64,000 nucleotides of DNA from the NCBI GenBank assembly GCA_965201045.1, contig OZ241746.1, positions 3,348,001 through 3,412,000 of the forward strand. Direction: 5' to 3'. The notes under the pieces are model-generated. The model ran no database searches. It had not been told where the DNA came from and saw only the letters and a list, made by a program, of their open reading frames with translations. Source of the DNA: JAPORK01 sp026710285 (lineage in GTDB: Bacteria; Pseudomonadota; Gammaproteobacteria; Pseudomonadales; Endozoicomonadaceae). Both the position numbers and the translations under genes were made by a program. Shown here piece by piece: positions 37,889 to 46,530 of the stretch (its first letter is position 1; every line of letters starts with the position of its first letter).

Positions 37889-39153
37889 CAGGCACACCTC
37901 TTCATTGTGCAGCCTTTGTTTTTAATATGCTCATGCAGTAATGATTCAAATTTTTCTACTCCGGTGGTAATAGGCATTAACGCACCCGGTGCAAAAGCAC
38001 AAAATGTATTTGGATAAATAACTTCACACAACTCTTTTAATGTATCGATATCTTTTTCTGTTGCACTACCCTGTTCAAATTTATCTAAAAGATGTTTGAC
38101 GTAAGGCAGTCCGTCACGACAAGGGGTGCAATAACCACAGGATTCACGGGTAAAGAACAACATCAGATTACTCATAAAATCAATGGGACATATATGGTCA
38201 TCCATCACAATAATACCACCTGTACCCAGACGTGAACCCACTGTGGGTGGTCCGTCCCAGTGCAAAGGAATATCAAGATGCTCGGGCAGCATAAACTGTG
38301 TAGAAGCACCACCAGGTAAAAAGCCTGTTAGTTTACGTCCGGGCAGCATGCCGCCTGCCTGGTTAAAAATAATTTCCCGGGCTGTGGTGCCCAGAGGTAA
38401 CTCAAAAAAACCCGGTGATTTAACCGCACCTGAAACCTGATAAATGTGGCTGCCAAAAGCACCGTTGATACCCTGATCTTTAAACCACTGCGCTCCCCGG
38501 GCTAAAATAAACGGCACATGTGAGATGGTTTCAGCATTATTGACAATGGTAGGCTGCCCCCACAATCCTTTAGCTACTGGGAAGGGTGGTTTACTCCTGG
38601 GGTTAGCACGGTAACCTTCTAGTGCATTTAATAGTGCCGTTTCTTCACCACAAATATATCGACCTGCACTCAGGTGAACATCAATTTCTAAACCCCAGCC
38701 ACTGTTCATAATATTCTGACCAAGAAGCCCGTTGTTGTGTGCTTCCTGCACTGCTTTTTCAAGTAACCGGGCACCTTTGCGGTATTCTCCGCGAATAAAA
38801 ATAAAAGCTTTATCTGCATTTAGTACATAAGATGCCGCAATAGTTCCCTCAATCAATGTGTGGGGATCACGATAAAGGACCTGGCGATCTTTAAAAGAAC
38901 CTGGTTCCGCTTCATCAAGATTGACCACCAGATAGATGGGATGAGGAGCATCAGGTGCCTTAAAACTCCATTTCAGTGCAGTCAAAAAGCCTGCTCCGCC
39001 ACACCCTTTGAGCCCTGACTGCTTTAATTCATTTAACAGGTCACCTCGGGGTCTGCCAATAACAGACTCCAGTGTCTTATAACCATCCGCTGCCTTATAA
39101 GCCGCAAAATCCAGAGGTCCTGCGGAAAAGTTTCTGGATAAAATTTTCTCCAC
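37888..39153 (-). CDS. nuoF: NADH-quinone oxidoreductase subunit F
   Basis: 421-aa NADH-oxidising flavoprotein subunit (FMN and cluster N3). Motifs: GLKGCGGAGFLTALKWSF (NADH/FMN loop), NLDEAEPGSFKDRQ, GAGRYICGEETALLN-type stretch (reads SAGRYICGEETALLNALEG) and the 4Fe-4S ligands ESCGYCTPCRDG with the late Cys. The start is GTG at 39153, overlapping the nuoE stop (TAGTG), with AGGGGAGGGATC upstream. Confidence 0.97.
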   Translation of the reverse strand: MEKILSRNFSAGPLDFAAYKAADGYKTLESVIGRPRGDLLNELKQSGLKGCGGAGFLTALKWSFKAPDAPHPIYLVVNLDEAEPGSFKDRQVLYRDPHTLIEGTIAASYVLNADKAFIFIRGEYRKGARLLEKAVQEAHNNGLLGQNIMNSGWGLEIDVHLSAGRYICGEETALLNALEGYRANPRSKPPFPVAKGLWGQPTIVNNAETISHVPFILARGAQWFKDQGINGAFGSHIYQVSGAVKSPGFFELPLGTTAREIIFNQAGGMLPGRKLTGFLPGGASTQFMLPEHLDIPLHWDGPPTVGSRLGTGGIIVMDDHICPIDFMSNLMLFFTRESCGYCTPCRDGLPYVKHLLDKFEQGSATEKDIDTLKELCEVIYPNTFCAFAPGALMPITTGVEKFESLLHEHIKNKGCTMKRCA

Positions 39154-39704
39154 TAGTGATCCCTCCCCTCTGTAAGCATACTATGACCACTGGTTGCAAT
39201 AACCTGTGAGCCCGTTGCTGATTGCTGAAAAGGTTGCTGATCAAGTTCGTCAAGTAATTTTTGTACACTTTCAGGGGTGAGTCTGGAAACTTCATCTTCA
39301 TCATTGAGCAGAGCAGCCGGTGCATGATTACACAACCCAAGACAGATACTGGGCAAAATCGTAACAGAACCGGTGCGGCTGATCTCTCCCAAAGCCACAC
39401 CTGTATGTGCTTCAGCTGCTTCAAGCACCTGCCTGCTACCCATTACATGACATGAAATACTGTCACAAATGCGTAATACATTACGACCTACAGGACGCCG
39501 TCTGAGCAAAGTAAAAAATGTAATAAGCTCTTCAAGTTGTGTTTTTGAAAGTCCGGTCAGCTCAGTAACAATCATAATACCTTTATCATCGATATATCCG
39601 ATTTTATCCTGAACCGCATATAAACAGTAAATGGCACCTGCTCTACGTTCCGGGTAATGAGAAAGGTGTTCCCGTAAATGTTCAAGCTCATCTTCTGTGA
39701 ACAT
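39153..39704 (-). CDS. nuoE: NADH-quinone oxidoreductase subunit E
   Basis: Thioredoxin-fold 2Fe-2S subunit (N1a). The ATG at 39704 has GAGG six bases upstream and gives MFTEDELEHLREHLSHYP, the normal N-terminus; a GTG 13 codons earlier is less likely. Cysteine ligands: CDSISC (with CHVMGS following) and CLGLCNHAPA. About 183 aa. Confidence 0.95.
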   Translation of the reverse strand: MFTEDELEHLREHLSHYPERRAGAIYCLYAVQDKIGYIDDKGIMIVTELTGLSKTQLEELITFFTLLRRRPVGRNVLRICDSISCHVMGSRQVLEAAEAHTGVALGEISRTGSVTILPSICLGLCNHAPAALLNDEDEVSRLTPESVQKLLDELDQQPFQQSATGSQVIATSGHSMLTEGRDH

Positions 39705-39758
39705 AAAAAACCTCAGTCTGGTTGCTCTTAATATAGCGCTCACATCTAAAATTTAAAG

Positions 39759-41477
39759 TTAACGATCTAAATCAGCCAATACATAATCAATAGAACTTAT
39801 ATATACAATCAGGTTACCAATCTGGTCTCCTTCACAAACCGGTTTAACCGATTGAAAATGAGGTACAGAAGGAGTGCGTATACGTAACCGGTACGGGCAT
39901 GCACCACCATCGCTGATTAAATGATAACCGGTCATTCCTTTTGATGTTTCTGTGGCAAAAAAACTTTCGCCAGCAGGCATATTGTAACCTTGTCCAGTTT
40001 CTATGAAGTGATGAATAAGTGTTTCAATATCCTGCAATGATCTGTTTTTATAGGGGAAAGCATACTGATCACAGTGCATATCTAAAACTGGTTCAACTGG
40101 CATATCAGATAATCGTTTAATGGTTTGACGGATAATTTTAAGCGTTTCATAGAGTTCCTGAATACGTATTTTAATCCTGTTAAAACTGTCATTGTGATCG
40201 GCTACAGGAATATCAAATTCATAGTTTTCGTAGCCACAATAAGGACGAACTTTACGCAAATCCCATGCAAGACCTGATGCCCGTAAGTTAGGACCGGTAA
40301 AACCCCAGTCTAATGCCTGCTCTTTGGATATAACACCAACATCTTTAGTACGTAACTGAAAAATTTTACTGTGTATAATTAATTTTTCCAGTTCAGGAAT
40401 TAATTCCTCTACACTTTCACAGGCTTTTATTGCTATGCGTTGCCAACCTTCAGGCATATCCTGTGCTACACCGCCAATTCTAAAAAAAGCCGGATGCATA
40501 CGTCCGCCCGTGACCATCTCTATAAAATCAAAGATTTTTTCACGCACCTGAAAACAGTAAAATGCCGGAGCCATAGCGCCCACATCGTGACCAAAACTGG
40601 CAATCCATACCAGATGACTGGACAGACGAAAAAATTCAGTCAACATAACTCGAATAACTGTCGCACGTACAGGAGGGTGGCTACCAATCATATTTTCAAT
40701 AGCCAGCAAATAAGGTAATTCGCCTGCCACACCACCGAGATAATCAATGCGGTCGGTGTAAGGAATATAATTGTGATAAGTATGTCTTTCAGCCAGCTTC
40801 TCTGCTCCGCGGTGGTGATAACCAATTTCCTGATTAATTTCCAGCAGCTCTTCACCACGTAATTTGACCATTAACCGAATGATACCATGGGTTCCGGGAT
40901 GATGAGGTCCAATGTTAAGAATCATGGTGTCTTCTTCATCCGGTTTGCGGTTATCCGGTATTTCATAGCTTTCCATAATGCGTGCATAATCATCTGTATT
41001 CAGATCAAACGGAGGTGGCATATCTGTTGCACGAAAAGGATAACTTTTTCTTAACGGATGACCTTTCCAGTAATCAGGTAACAAGAGACGTCGTAAATTG
41101 GGATGACCTTTAAAAATAAGACCAAACATGTCGTATATTTCACGTTCATACCAGTTTGCGGATGACCAGATATCAGTGATCGTAGGAATTTTTATATTTT
41201 CATTTTCTACATTAACCAGAATACGAATATCCTGATTATGCGAGACAGAAAGCAGATGGTAAAAAAGTGTATATCCTGTCTTCAGTCTTTCACTTTCATC
41301 AATGGCTGAAAGATCAAACAGCATTTCAAAACGAACTGGTGCACTATATTTTAAATAGCTGAGTACTGCTTTGAGTTTGGTAAAGCTAACCCACCATGAA
41401 GGAATATCGCCTGCTATTTTATCAGCAGGTTTAGCTGCATATTTTTTTGTTAATTCTGTATCTAGTCTTGCAGACAT
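39759..41477 (-). CDS. nuoC: NADH-quinone oxidoreductase subunits C and D (fused)
   Basis: 572-aa fusion as in E. coli and other gammaproteobacteria. Residues 1-175 are NuoC-like (EREIYDMFGLIFKGHPNLRR). Residues about 180-572 are NuoD-like, forming the quinone cavity: NIGPHHPGTHGIIRLMVKL (His-rich loop), YHHRGAEKLAERHTYH, PYTDRIDYLGG and the terminal DYVLADLDR. Follows nuoB directly with no gap. Confidence 0.97.
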   Translation of the reverse strand: MSARLDTELTKKYAAKPADKIAGDIPSWWVSFTKLKAVLSYLKYSAPVRFEMLFDLSAIDESERLKTGYTLFYHLLSVSHNQDIRILVNVENENIKIPTITDIWSSANWYEREIYDMFGLIFKGHPNLRRLLLPDYWKGHPLRKSYPFRATDMPPPFDLNTDDYARIMESYEIPDNRKPDEEDTMILNIGPHHPGTHGIIRLMVKLRGEELLEINQEIGYHHRGAEKLAERHTYHNYIPYTDRIDYLGGVAGELPYLLAIENMIGSHPPVRATVIRVMLTEFFRLSSHLVWIASFGHDVGAMAPAFYCFQVREKIFDFIEMVTGGRMHPAFFRIGGVAQDMPEGWQRIAIKACESVEELIPELEKLIIHSKIFQLRTKDVGVISKEQALDWGFTGPNLRASGLAWDLRKVRPYCGYENYEFDIPVADHNDSFNRIKIRIQELYETLKIIRQTIKRLSDMPVEPVLDMHCDQYAFPYKNRSLQDIETLIHHFIETGQGYNMPAGESFFATETSKGMTGYHLISDGGACPYRLRIRTPSVPHFQSVKPVCEGDQIGNLIVYISSIDYVLADLDR

Positions 41478-42053
41478 TTATTCCACCGTAATTCCCAGAG
41501 GTTTACGCTGTTTAGAAGACAGTGATTTTCTACTGTTTTTCTGTACATGTTCCTGTAATAATATTAATCCCTGTAGCAGTGCTTCCGGATGAGGAGGACA
41601 ACCAGGTACATAAATATCTACCGGCAATATTTTATCTACACCCTGAACAACGCTGTAAATGTTATACATTCCACCAGAATTAGAGCATGATCCCATTGAA
41701 ATGACCCATTTAGGTTCCAGCATCTGTTCATATAAGCGCTTGATAAGTGGTGCCACCTTACAAAAGATGGTTCCTGAAGTAATTAATACGTCACTTTGTC
41801 GCGGAGAACCTCGCAATACTTCTGCACCAAAACGGGCCATATCATAGCGGGGAGTTACTGCTGTCATCATTTCTACAAAACAGCAGGATGTTCCAAAGTT
41901 ATATGGCCACAAAGAAGATTTACGACTCCAGGCAACAAAATCTTCAAGCTTACCAACAATATTTGCGATAAGTCCTGATTTTCCCTGTGGAGGTTCAAAA
42001 CAGTTATCCTGATCTTCCAAAGGGAGCTGTATAGCATCAATTCGGTCTTTCAT
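41478..42053 (-). CDS. nuoB: NADH-quinone oxidoreductase subunit B
   Basis: 191-aa subunit holding the terminal cluster N2 next to the quinone site. Ligands: FGTSCCFVEMM (tandem Cys), ISMGSCSNSGGMYN and YVPGCPPHPEALL. Overlaps nuoA by 4 bases (ATGA). The last 25 residues are basic and variable. Confidence 0.97.
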   Translation of the reverse strand: MKDRIDAIQLPLEDQDNCFEPPQGKSGLIANIVGKLEDFVAWSRKSSLWPYNFGTSCCFVEMMTAVTPRYDMARFGAEVLRGSPRQSDVLITSGTIFCKVAPLIKRLYEQMLEPKWVISMGSCSNSGGMYNIYSVVQGVDKILPVDIYVPGCPPHPEALLQGLILLQEHVQKNSRKSLSSKQRKPLGITVE

Positions 42054-42424
42054 AGTTTTAACACACCTCTGGCTAACAAGTAAATAAGACCAAGGAGCAA
42101 AATAATCATGAAAATAACTGCAACAACCACACCGGGTATACCCAGTGGTTTATAATTAATTGCCCAGGGAAGAAGAATTGCACCTTCCAGTTCAAAAATC
42201 ATAAAAGCAGCAGCAATAACGAAATAGCTGACAGACAGGCGTTCTGCTGGTTTTCCGGTAGGGTTTAAACCGCACTCAAATTGTCGTTCATCTTTCCGGG
42301 AGTTTATCCTGTGACGATTGATAAAAAAACTGATGGTTTTGTTGAGCAACAGCAATAAAGATGCAATTGCTGCGACAACAACAGAAAATATCAGTATTAT
42401 TTCGCCAGCACTAGTATGTTGCAT
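42050..42424 (-). CDS. nuoA: NADH-quinone oxidoreductase subunit A
   Basis: 124-aa three-helix subunit and first gene of the operon. FECGLNPTGKPAERLSVSYF matches the conserved loop with Cys; FMIFELEGAILLPWAINY contains the helix-2 Glu/Asp proton-path residues. The operon promoter must lie upstream, beyond 42424. No clear promoter was read in the AT-rich 42425-42900 region. Confidence 0.96.
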   Translation of the reverse strand: MQHTSAGEIILIFSVVVAAIASLLLLLNKTISFFINRHRINSRKDERQFECGLNPTGKPAERLSVSYFVIAAAFMIFELEGAILLPWAINYKPLGIPGVVVAVIFMIILLLGLIYLLARGVLKL

Positions 42425-42934
42425 ATTTTCTGTTTCCCTGCTATTGAAGCGTTATTTTTAGTATTAGTTGTTGTTTTACCGGCTGTATCCATTGCTATCA
42501 CTTAATTATTAACTGATTACTGATTATTTTTTTATTTACTATTTAACAGTTTGTACTTAATCAGAAGATAAGCCTGTTAATAATATTGCTATCATATAAA
42601 AATACCCAGTCAGAATAAACATAATTATCTTGCACAATAATTTGTTTAACTACAATGCCTTTAACATTTTTTATTAAAAATATCTTCATCGTAATAAAGT
42701 ATCAAATTTCATGACTATAGCAAATAATATTATCTGTAATCTTTATGCAAAAAGTGTATATTACCTTATCTTTTTTTCGTTATAGAAGAGTTTGGTGATT
42801 TTCAAAACCATTGATAAATATTTTACAGACTGAGTTTGTAATTTTTGTGGTTATATGAATGATACATTTGTTCGACTTTATCAAACTTACAATCATTGTA
42901 GCTGAACTTTCATGTTGAAGTTTATTTCTTTCTT
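42425..42934. other. intergenic upstream of nuoA
   Basis: AT-rich, with no ORF of note and no repeat matched elsewhere in the window. It presumably holds the nuo promoter, but -35/-10 boxes could not be chosen with confidence. Confidence 0.35.
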
Positions 42935-43135
42935 TTAAAACACACTCATACACAACACAACCTCTTCATCCTGTGGAAAGTAATTTTTCAATATTAATTT
43001 TGTCCCACTGTTTATTTCAGGACACCTTTCCTTCCGGGAAGTGGTACGGATTACGGGTAATTTAAATAAAGAACAATCATGTATATGCCAAAAACAACCG
43101 TGTACAAAAATAACAACCTGATATTGATATAACAA
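42935..43135 (-). pseudogene. vsr (very-short-patch repair endonuclease) remnant
   Basis: Residues 7-30 of a 66-codon frame read VVIFVHGCFWHIHDCSLFKL, which closely matches the catalytic-core signature of Vsr (VIFVHGCFWHGHDC). The upstream catalytic part and downstream C-terminus are missing, and the following residues do not align. No dcm methylase is nearby. A dead fragment, probably from an old restriction/repair locus. Confidence 0.7.
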
Positions 43136-43142
43136 TATCAGA
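43117..43142. terminator. hairpin CTGATATTG/CAATATCAG
   Basis: A 9-bp stem with a short AT loop near 43120-43142. It resembles the longer AGCCTGATATTTT hairpin at 46161-46192, at the same relative place in front of the second gene pair, so it is part of the duplicated leader. Confidence 0.4.
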
Positions 43143-43154
43143 CTTGTCCGGCAG

Positions 43155-43484
43155 TGGTCATTACATTTTTACACTAACGAAATCCACACTGATACAGTAG
43201 TTTCCGTAACTATCTTTTCAGTTTGTTCTCTTTACTTTTGATTGCAAACATATTTTTGCTACGCATCTCGGGAGAATGAACACTGGTCATAATATTTTTG
43301 GTAATACAACCTGTAGATTAATACAGTACGGACAGATTAACAGACGATAAAGAACGTTAATACAGTCAGCGGAAATAGCACGGAAAAAGTAGACAAAGTA
43401 AAAATTTTTTATTCGTTATTTTGCATATTGAATAACTATAACTACGCTATGGAACTTTACCATAATAAAGAAGTTAACTGAACA
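43155..43484 (+). promoter_or_regulatory. duplicated leader in front of gene pair 1
   Basis: About 330 bp colinear with 46218-46530. The last 65 bp form a cassette found before all four paralogs: 'ttgcatattgaataactataa' followed by an inverted repeat TATGG (43448-43452) AACTTTA CCATA (43460-43464), 20 bp before the start codon. The dyad could be an operator or an mRNA hairpin. A -10-like CTATAACT is conserved too. Function inferred from conservation only. Confidence 0.6.
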
Positions 43485-44657
43485 ATGAAGAAATTACAAC
43501 TGAACATCATAAGTAAATTTATTTTTATTATAATGCTGGTCCCTCTGTATACCAGTGCGGCTTTATCAGATGGCAATGATTCAGAAGAAAACAGCTTTAT
43601 ACACATTTTTTTCCATTTGCCACCGGATACTCAGGTTTCAGCAACCTCTTCTGAGCTCTGGCACAGCATAAAAAGTACATTCACAGAAGCTGAACAGCGA
43701 AATTCTACTTATTGTGGAAAATTGAGTACCACTGTAGGTAAATCTGTATTATCGTTGGAAAAAAGGAATATGCTTTATAACCGTCAGATTCCACTTATCC
43801 AGAATGATGATTACCCTACTGTAATTATTATCCGCAGCCATGCTGAGACAATCATCGAATTTGAGGATGTTCAGGTAGCCATTACAAAATCCAAACTCGT
43901 TAAACCAAAAAAGAAAACGTTTCACATAACACCGACCAGCCTGAAAAATGCAGACAATACCATAAAATTTTTTTCCTATCCTAAGCTGAAGAACCTGCCC
44001 CAACCGCACATATGTTTGCAATATGGTGACGGCTTGCAAGATGATCCATTGTTTGTATTAAAAAATTACCCACTTACAGAGGGGGAAGAAGGTTATGTGA
44101 GTAACTATGGTCCTAAAACAACGATTACTTTTTCAAAATTAAACAGAACTTATCTTTTACCTAAAGATTTCCATGAAAACGATAAAGCAGCTTTTCTTCC
44201 CTTAGCACCTGATCAGTTTTTAGCGGTAACACCAACAAAAGCCTGTGTTTTAGAGGATAATTCTGAGAACACTGATGATGACGACAGATTCTTAACAGTG
44301 AAAGAAATACCCTGTTTTGAAGAGAGCACTGTAATGCTCGATCAGGGTGGAGAGGGGTATTGCCTGGAAACCAGCAGTATTGCAATGTATGACGATGAGA
44401 ATTTACTGCAGACTTATTATTATGACCAAACTGAAGTGGATATTTGTGAATTGCCTCCTGCTGAAAAGTTACCAATATCAATTTTATGGCCGACGGACGA
44501 TCAGAGAGCGCAGGCAGAAAAAAGCATACAACCAGATTCAACTGGCAGACAAGACCGGGAGCAAAAACCACTTTCACAGCAACAAGAGAAGTCATCCACA
44601 GGACTGGAACAACAAAATGCAGTAGCTTCAACATCTGAAGCACAAAATTTTGAGTAA
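43485..44657 (+). CDS. secreted paralog family, gene 1
   Basis: 390 aa. Signal peptide at residues 1-26 (MKKLQLNIISKFIFIIMLVP, then LYTSAALS). The mature protein has predicted beta-rich repeats with conserved blocks: FFHLPPDTQVS, AETIIEFEDVQVAI, PQPHICLQYGDGLQDDPLFV, TYLLPKDFHENDKAAFLPLA and FLAVTPTKACVLEDNSENTD. An acidic Asp/Glu linker and a Gln-rich tail (TGRQDREQKPLSQQQ) end it. No known domain. It forms pair 1 with gene 2 (109-bp spacer). Probably exported to the periplasm or beyond; function unknown. Confidence 0.75.
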   Translation: MKKLQLNIISKFIFIIMLVPLYTSAALSDGNDSEENSFIHIFFHLPPDTQVSATSSELWHSIKSTFTEAEQRNSTYCGKLSTTVGKSVLSLEKRNMLYNRQIPLIQNDDYPTVIIIRSHAETIIEFEDVQVAITKSKLVKPKKKTFHITPTSLKNADNTIKFFSYPKLKNLPQPHICLQYGDGLQDDPLFVLKNYPLTEGEEGYVSNYGPKTTITFSKLNRTYLLPKDFHENDKAAFLPLAPDQFLAVTPTKACVLEDNSENTDDDDRFLTVKEIPCFEESTVMLDQGGEGYCLETSSIAMYDDENLLQTYYYDQTEVDICELPPAEKLPISILWPTDDQRAQAEKSIQPDSTGRQDREQKPLSQQQEKSSTGLEQQNAVASTSEAQNFE

Positions 44658-44766
44658 TAGCCCGGAAAAAGCAGACAAAGTAAAAACTTTTTATTCGTTA
44701 TTTTGCATATTGAATAACTATAACTACGCTATGGAACTTTACCATAACAGAGAAATTAACTGAACA

Positions 44767-45927
44767 ATGAAGAAATTACAACTGAACATCATAAGTAAAT
44801 TTATTTTTATTATAATGCTGATCCCTCTGTATACTAATGCGGCTTTGTCAGATGGTAAGTCGCTAGAAGAAGACAGCTTAATACACGTTTTTTTCCATTT
44901 GCCGCCGGATACTCAGGTTTCAGTAAAATCTTCTGATATCTGGCATAGCATAAAAAGTGGCTTCACAGAAGTTGTACAGCAAAAATCTTTTTTTTGTGAA
45001 AGGTTGGAGAAAAAAACAGATAAAGGTATATTGCTCCTGGAAAAAAGGAGGATGCTCGAGAAACAACGGATTCCACTTACCCTGGATGATAATTATGCTG
45101 AAATTATAATCAGCAGTCATGCTAAGACAATCATTGAATTTGAAAATGTTCAGGTAGCCATTACAGATTCCAAATTTGTCAACCCAAAAAAGAAAACGTT
45201 TTACATAACGCCGGCCAGCCTAAAAGGCGCAAACAAAGCTATAAAAGTTTTTTCACGTCCTGAGCTGAAGAGACTGCCACAACCGCACATATGTTTGCAA
45301 TATGGTGATAGCTTGCAAGATGATTCATTCTTTGTATTAAAAAACTACCCGCTTGCAGATGGGGAAGAAGACTATGTAAGTAGCTTTGCTCCTAAAACAA
45401 CAATTACTTTTTCAGAGTCAGGCAGAAGTTATCCTTTACCTGAAGATTTCTGTGAAAACGATGAAGCGGCTTTTCATCTGCTGGCACCTGGTCTGTTTTT
45501 AGCGGTAACACCCACAAAAGCCTGTCTTTTACAAGATGATTCTGAGAATACTGACGATGAAAGTCGAGGCTTAATAGTGAAAGAAATACCCTGTTTTGAA
45601 GAAAGCGCTGCAATGCTCGATCAGGATGGAGAGGGGTATTACCCGGAAACCCGCAATATTGTGTTATATGACGAGAATAATGTACTGCAGACTTATGATT
45701 ATGACCAAACTGAAGTAAAAATTCGTAAATTGGCTCCTGTCAAAGCGTTACCATCATCACCTCTATGTCCAAAGGACAAGCAAAAACCACGGGCAAAGAA
45801 AAGGAAAAAAAGCAGATACAACCGGCAGAAAAGATCTAGTAAAACAAATGCTTGCACAACTAAAAAAGAGGAATCATCCACAGCACTGAAACAACAAAAT
45901 ACAGTAGCTTCGACATCTGAAGCATAA
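44767..45927 (+). CDS. secreted paralog family, gene 2
   Basis: 386 aa with the same signal peptide and block order as gene 1 but many substitutions, and the most basic tail of the four (KKRKKSRYNRQKRSSK). Blocks FFHLPPDTQVSVKSSD, KTIIEFENVQVAITDS, PQPHICLQYGDSLQDDSFFV, SYPLPEDFCENDEAAFHLLA and FLAVTPTKACLLQDDSENTD are recognisable. It ends STSEA with no MITE tail. Its spacer from gene 1 carries the shared upstream cassette (44700-44766). Confidence 0.75.
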   Translation: MKKLQLNIISKFIFIIMLIPLYTNAALSDGKSLEEDSLIHVFFHLPPDTQVSVKSSDIWHSIKSGFTEVVQQKSFFCERLEKKTDKGILLLEKRRMLEKQRIPLTLDDNYAEIIISSHAKTIIEFENVQVAITDSKFVNPKKKTFYITPASLKGANKAIKVFSRPELKRLPQPHICLQYGDSLQDDSFFVLKNYPLADGEEDYVSSFAPKTTITFSESGRSYPLPEDFCENDEAAFHLLAPGLFLAVTPTKACLLQDDSENTDDESRGLIVKEIPCFEESAAMLDQDGEGYYPETRNIVLYDENNVLQTYDYDQTEVKIRKLAPVKALPSSPLCPKDKQKPRAKKRKKSRYNRQKRSSKTNACTTKKEESSTALKQQNTVASTSEA

Positions 45928-45986
45928 AATTTTGAGTAATCATGATTGTCTCATCGCTACTGCTGATTTAGCTGTAGCCAAAAATG

Positions 45987-46157
45987 AGGAGTGTGCACAA
46001 AATAATTTGGACAAATTCGGAATTGGTTATGGTTTTGTATGGTAGTACGGGGTTACGTTGGCTAAGCGGAGTTAAAGCCAGCGGAATTGAAGCCAGAAGA
46101 ACCATTATTATTTGATGTATAGATTAAGGTTATACAAATTATTTAGTATACGTTTCT
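45987..46157. mobile_element. MITE-2 copy c (about 171 bp)
   Basis: AGGAGTGTGCACAAAATAAT at the left and the complement of a similar end at the right (TTTAGTATACGTTTCT), with interior GTTGGCTAAGCGGAGTTAAA as in copy a. The ends are more diverged than in copies a and b. Confidence 0.65.
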
Positions 46158-46160
46158 AAC

Positions 46161-46192
46161 AGCCTGATATTTTGGTATAAAAATATCAGGCT
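46161..46192. terminator. perfect 13-bp hairpin before gene pair 2
   Basis: AGCCTGATATTTT (46161-46173) pairs with AAAATATCAGGCT (46180-46192), loop GGTATA. It follows MITE-2 copy c and could terminate transcripts from gene 2. No long T-run follows. Confidence 0.5.
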
Positions 46193-46217
46193 TCCCCTGC
46201 GTGTAGTTACTTTTTAC

Positions 46218-46530
46218 GATAATGAAATCCACACTAATACAGTAGTTTCCGTAATTGTCTTTCCGGTTTGACCTCTTTACTTTTGAGTACAGACATGTTT
46301 TTGCTGCGAATTTCGGGAGAATGAATCAGCCATAATACTTTTGATAATACAACCTGTAAATTAATATCAACAACAGTGGAGACAGATTAACAGACGATAA
46401 AGAATGTTAATAAAACAGAAAAAGTCCGGAGAAAGCAGGGAAAAGTAAAAGTTTTTGTTTGTTTTTTTGCATATTGAATGACTATAACTACGCTATGGAA
46501 CTTTACCATAACAGTGAAGTTAACTGAACA
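46218..46530 (+). promoter_or_regulatory. duplicated leader in front of gene pair 2
   Basis: Colinear with 43155-43484 ('gaaatccacact..acagtagtttccgtaa', 'tttcgggagaatgaa', 'cagattaacagacgataaaga'). It contains the conserved cassette with the TATGG-AACTTTA-CCATA dyad about 25 bases before the ATG. It supports duplication of a whole leader-plus-two-genes block. Confidence 0.65.

Noticed and set aside
44161..44643. Long minus-strand ORF in the secreted family
   Set aside because: Antisense shadow that recurs with the paralogs; no start signals or domain.
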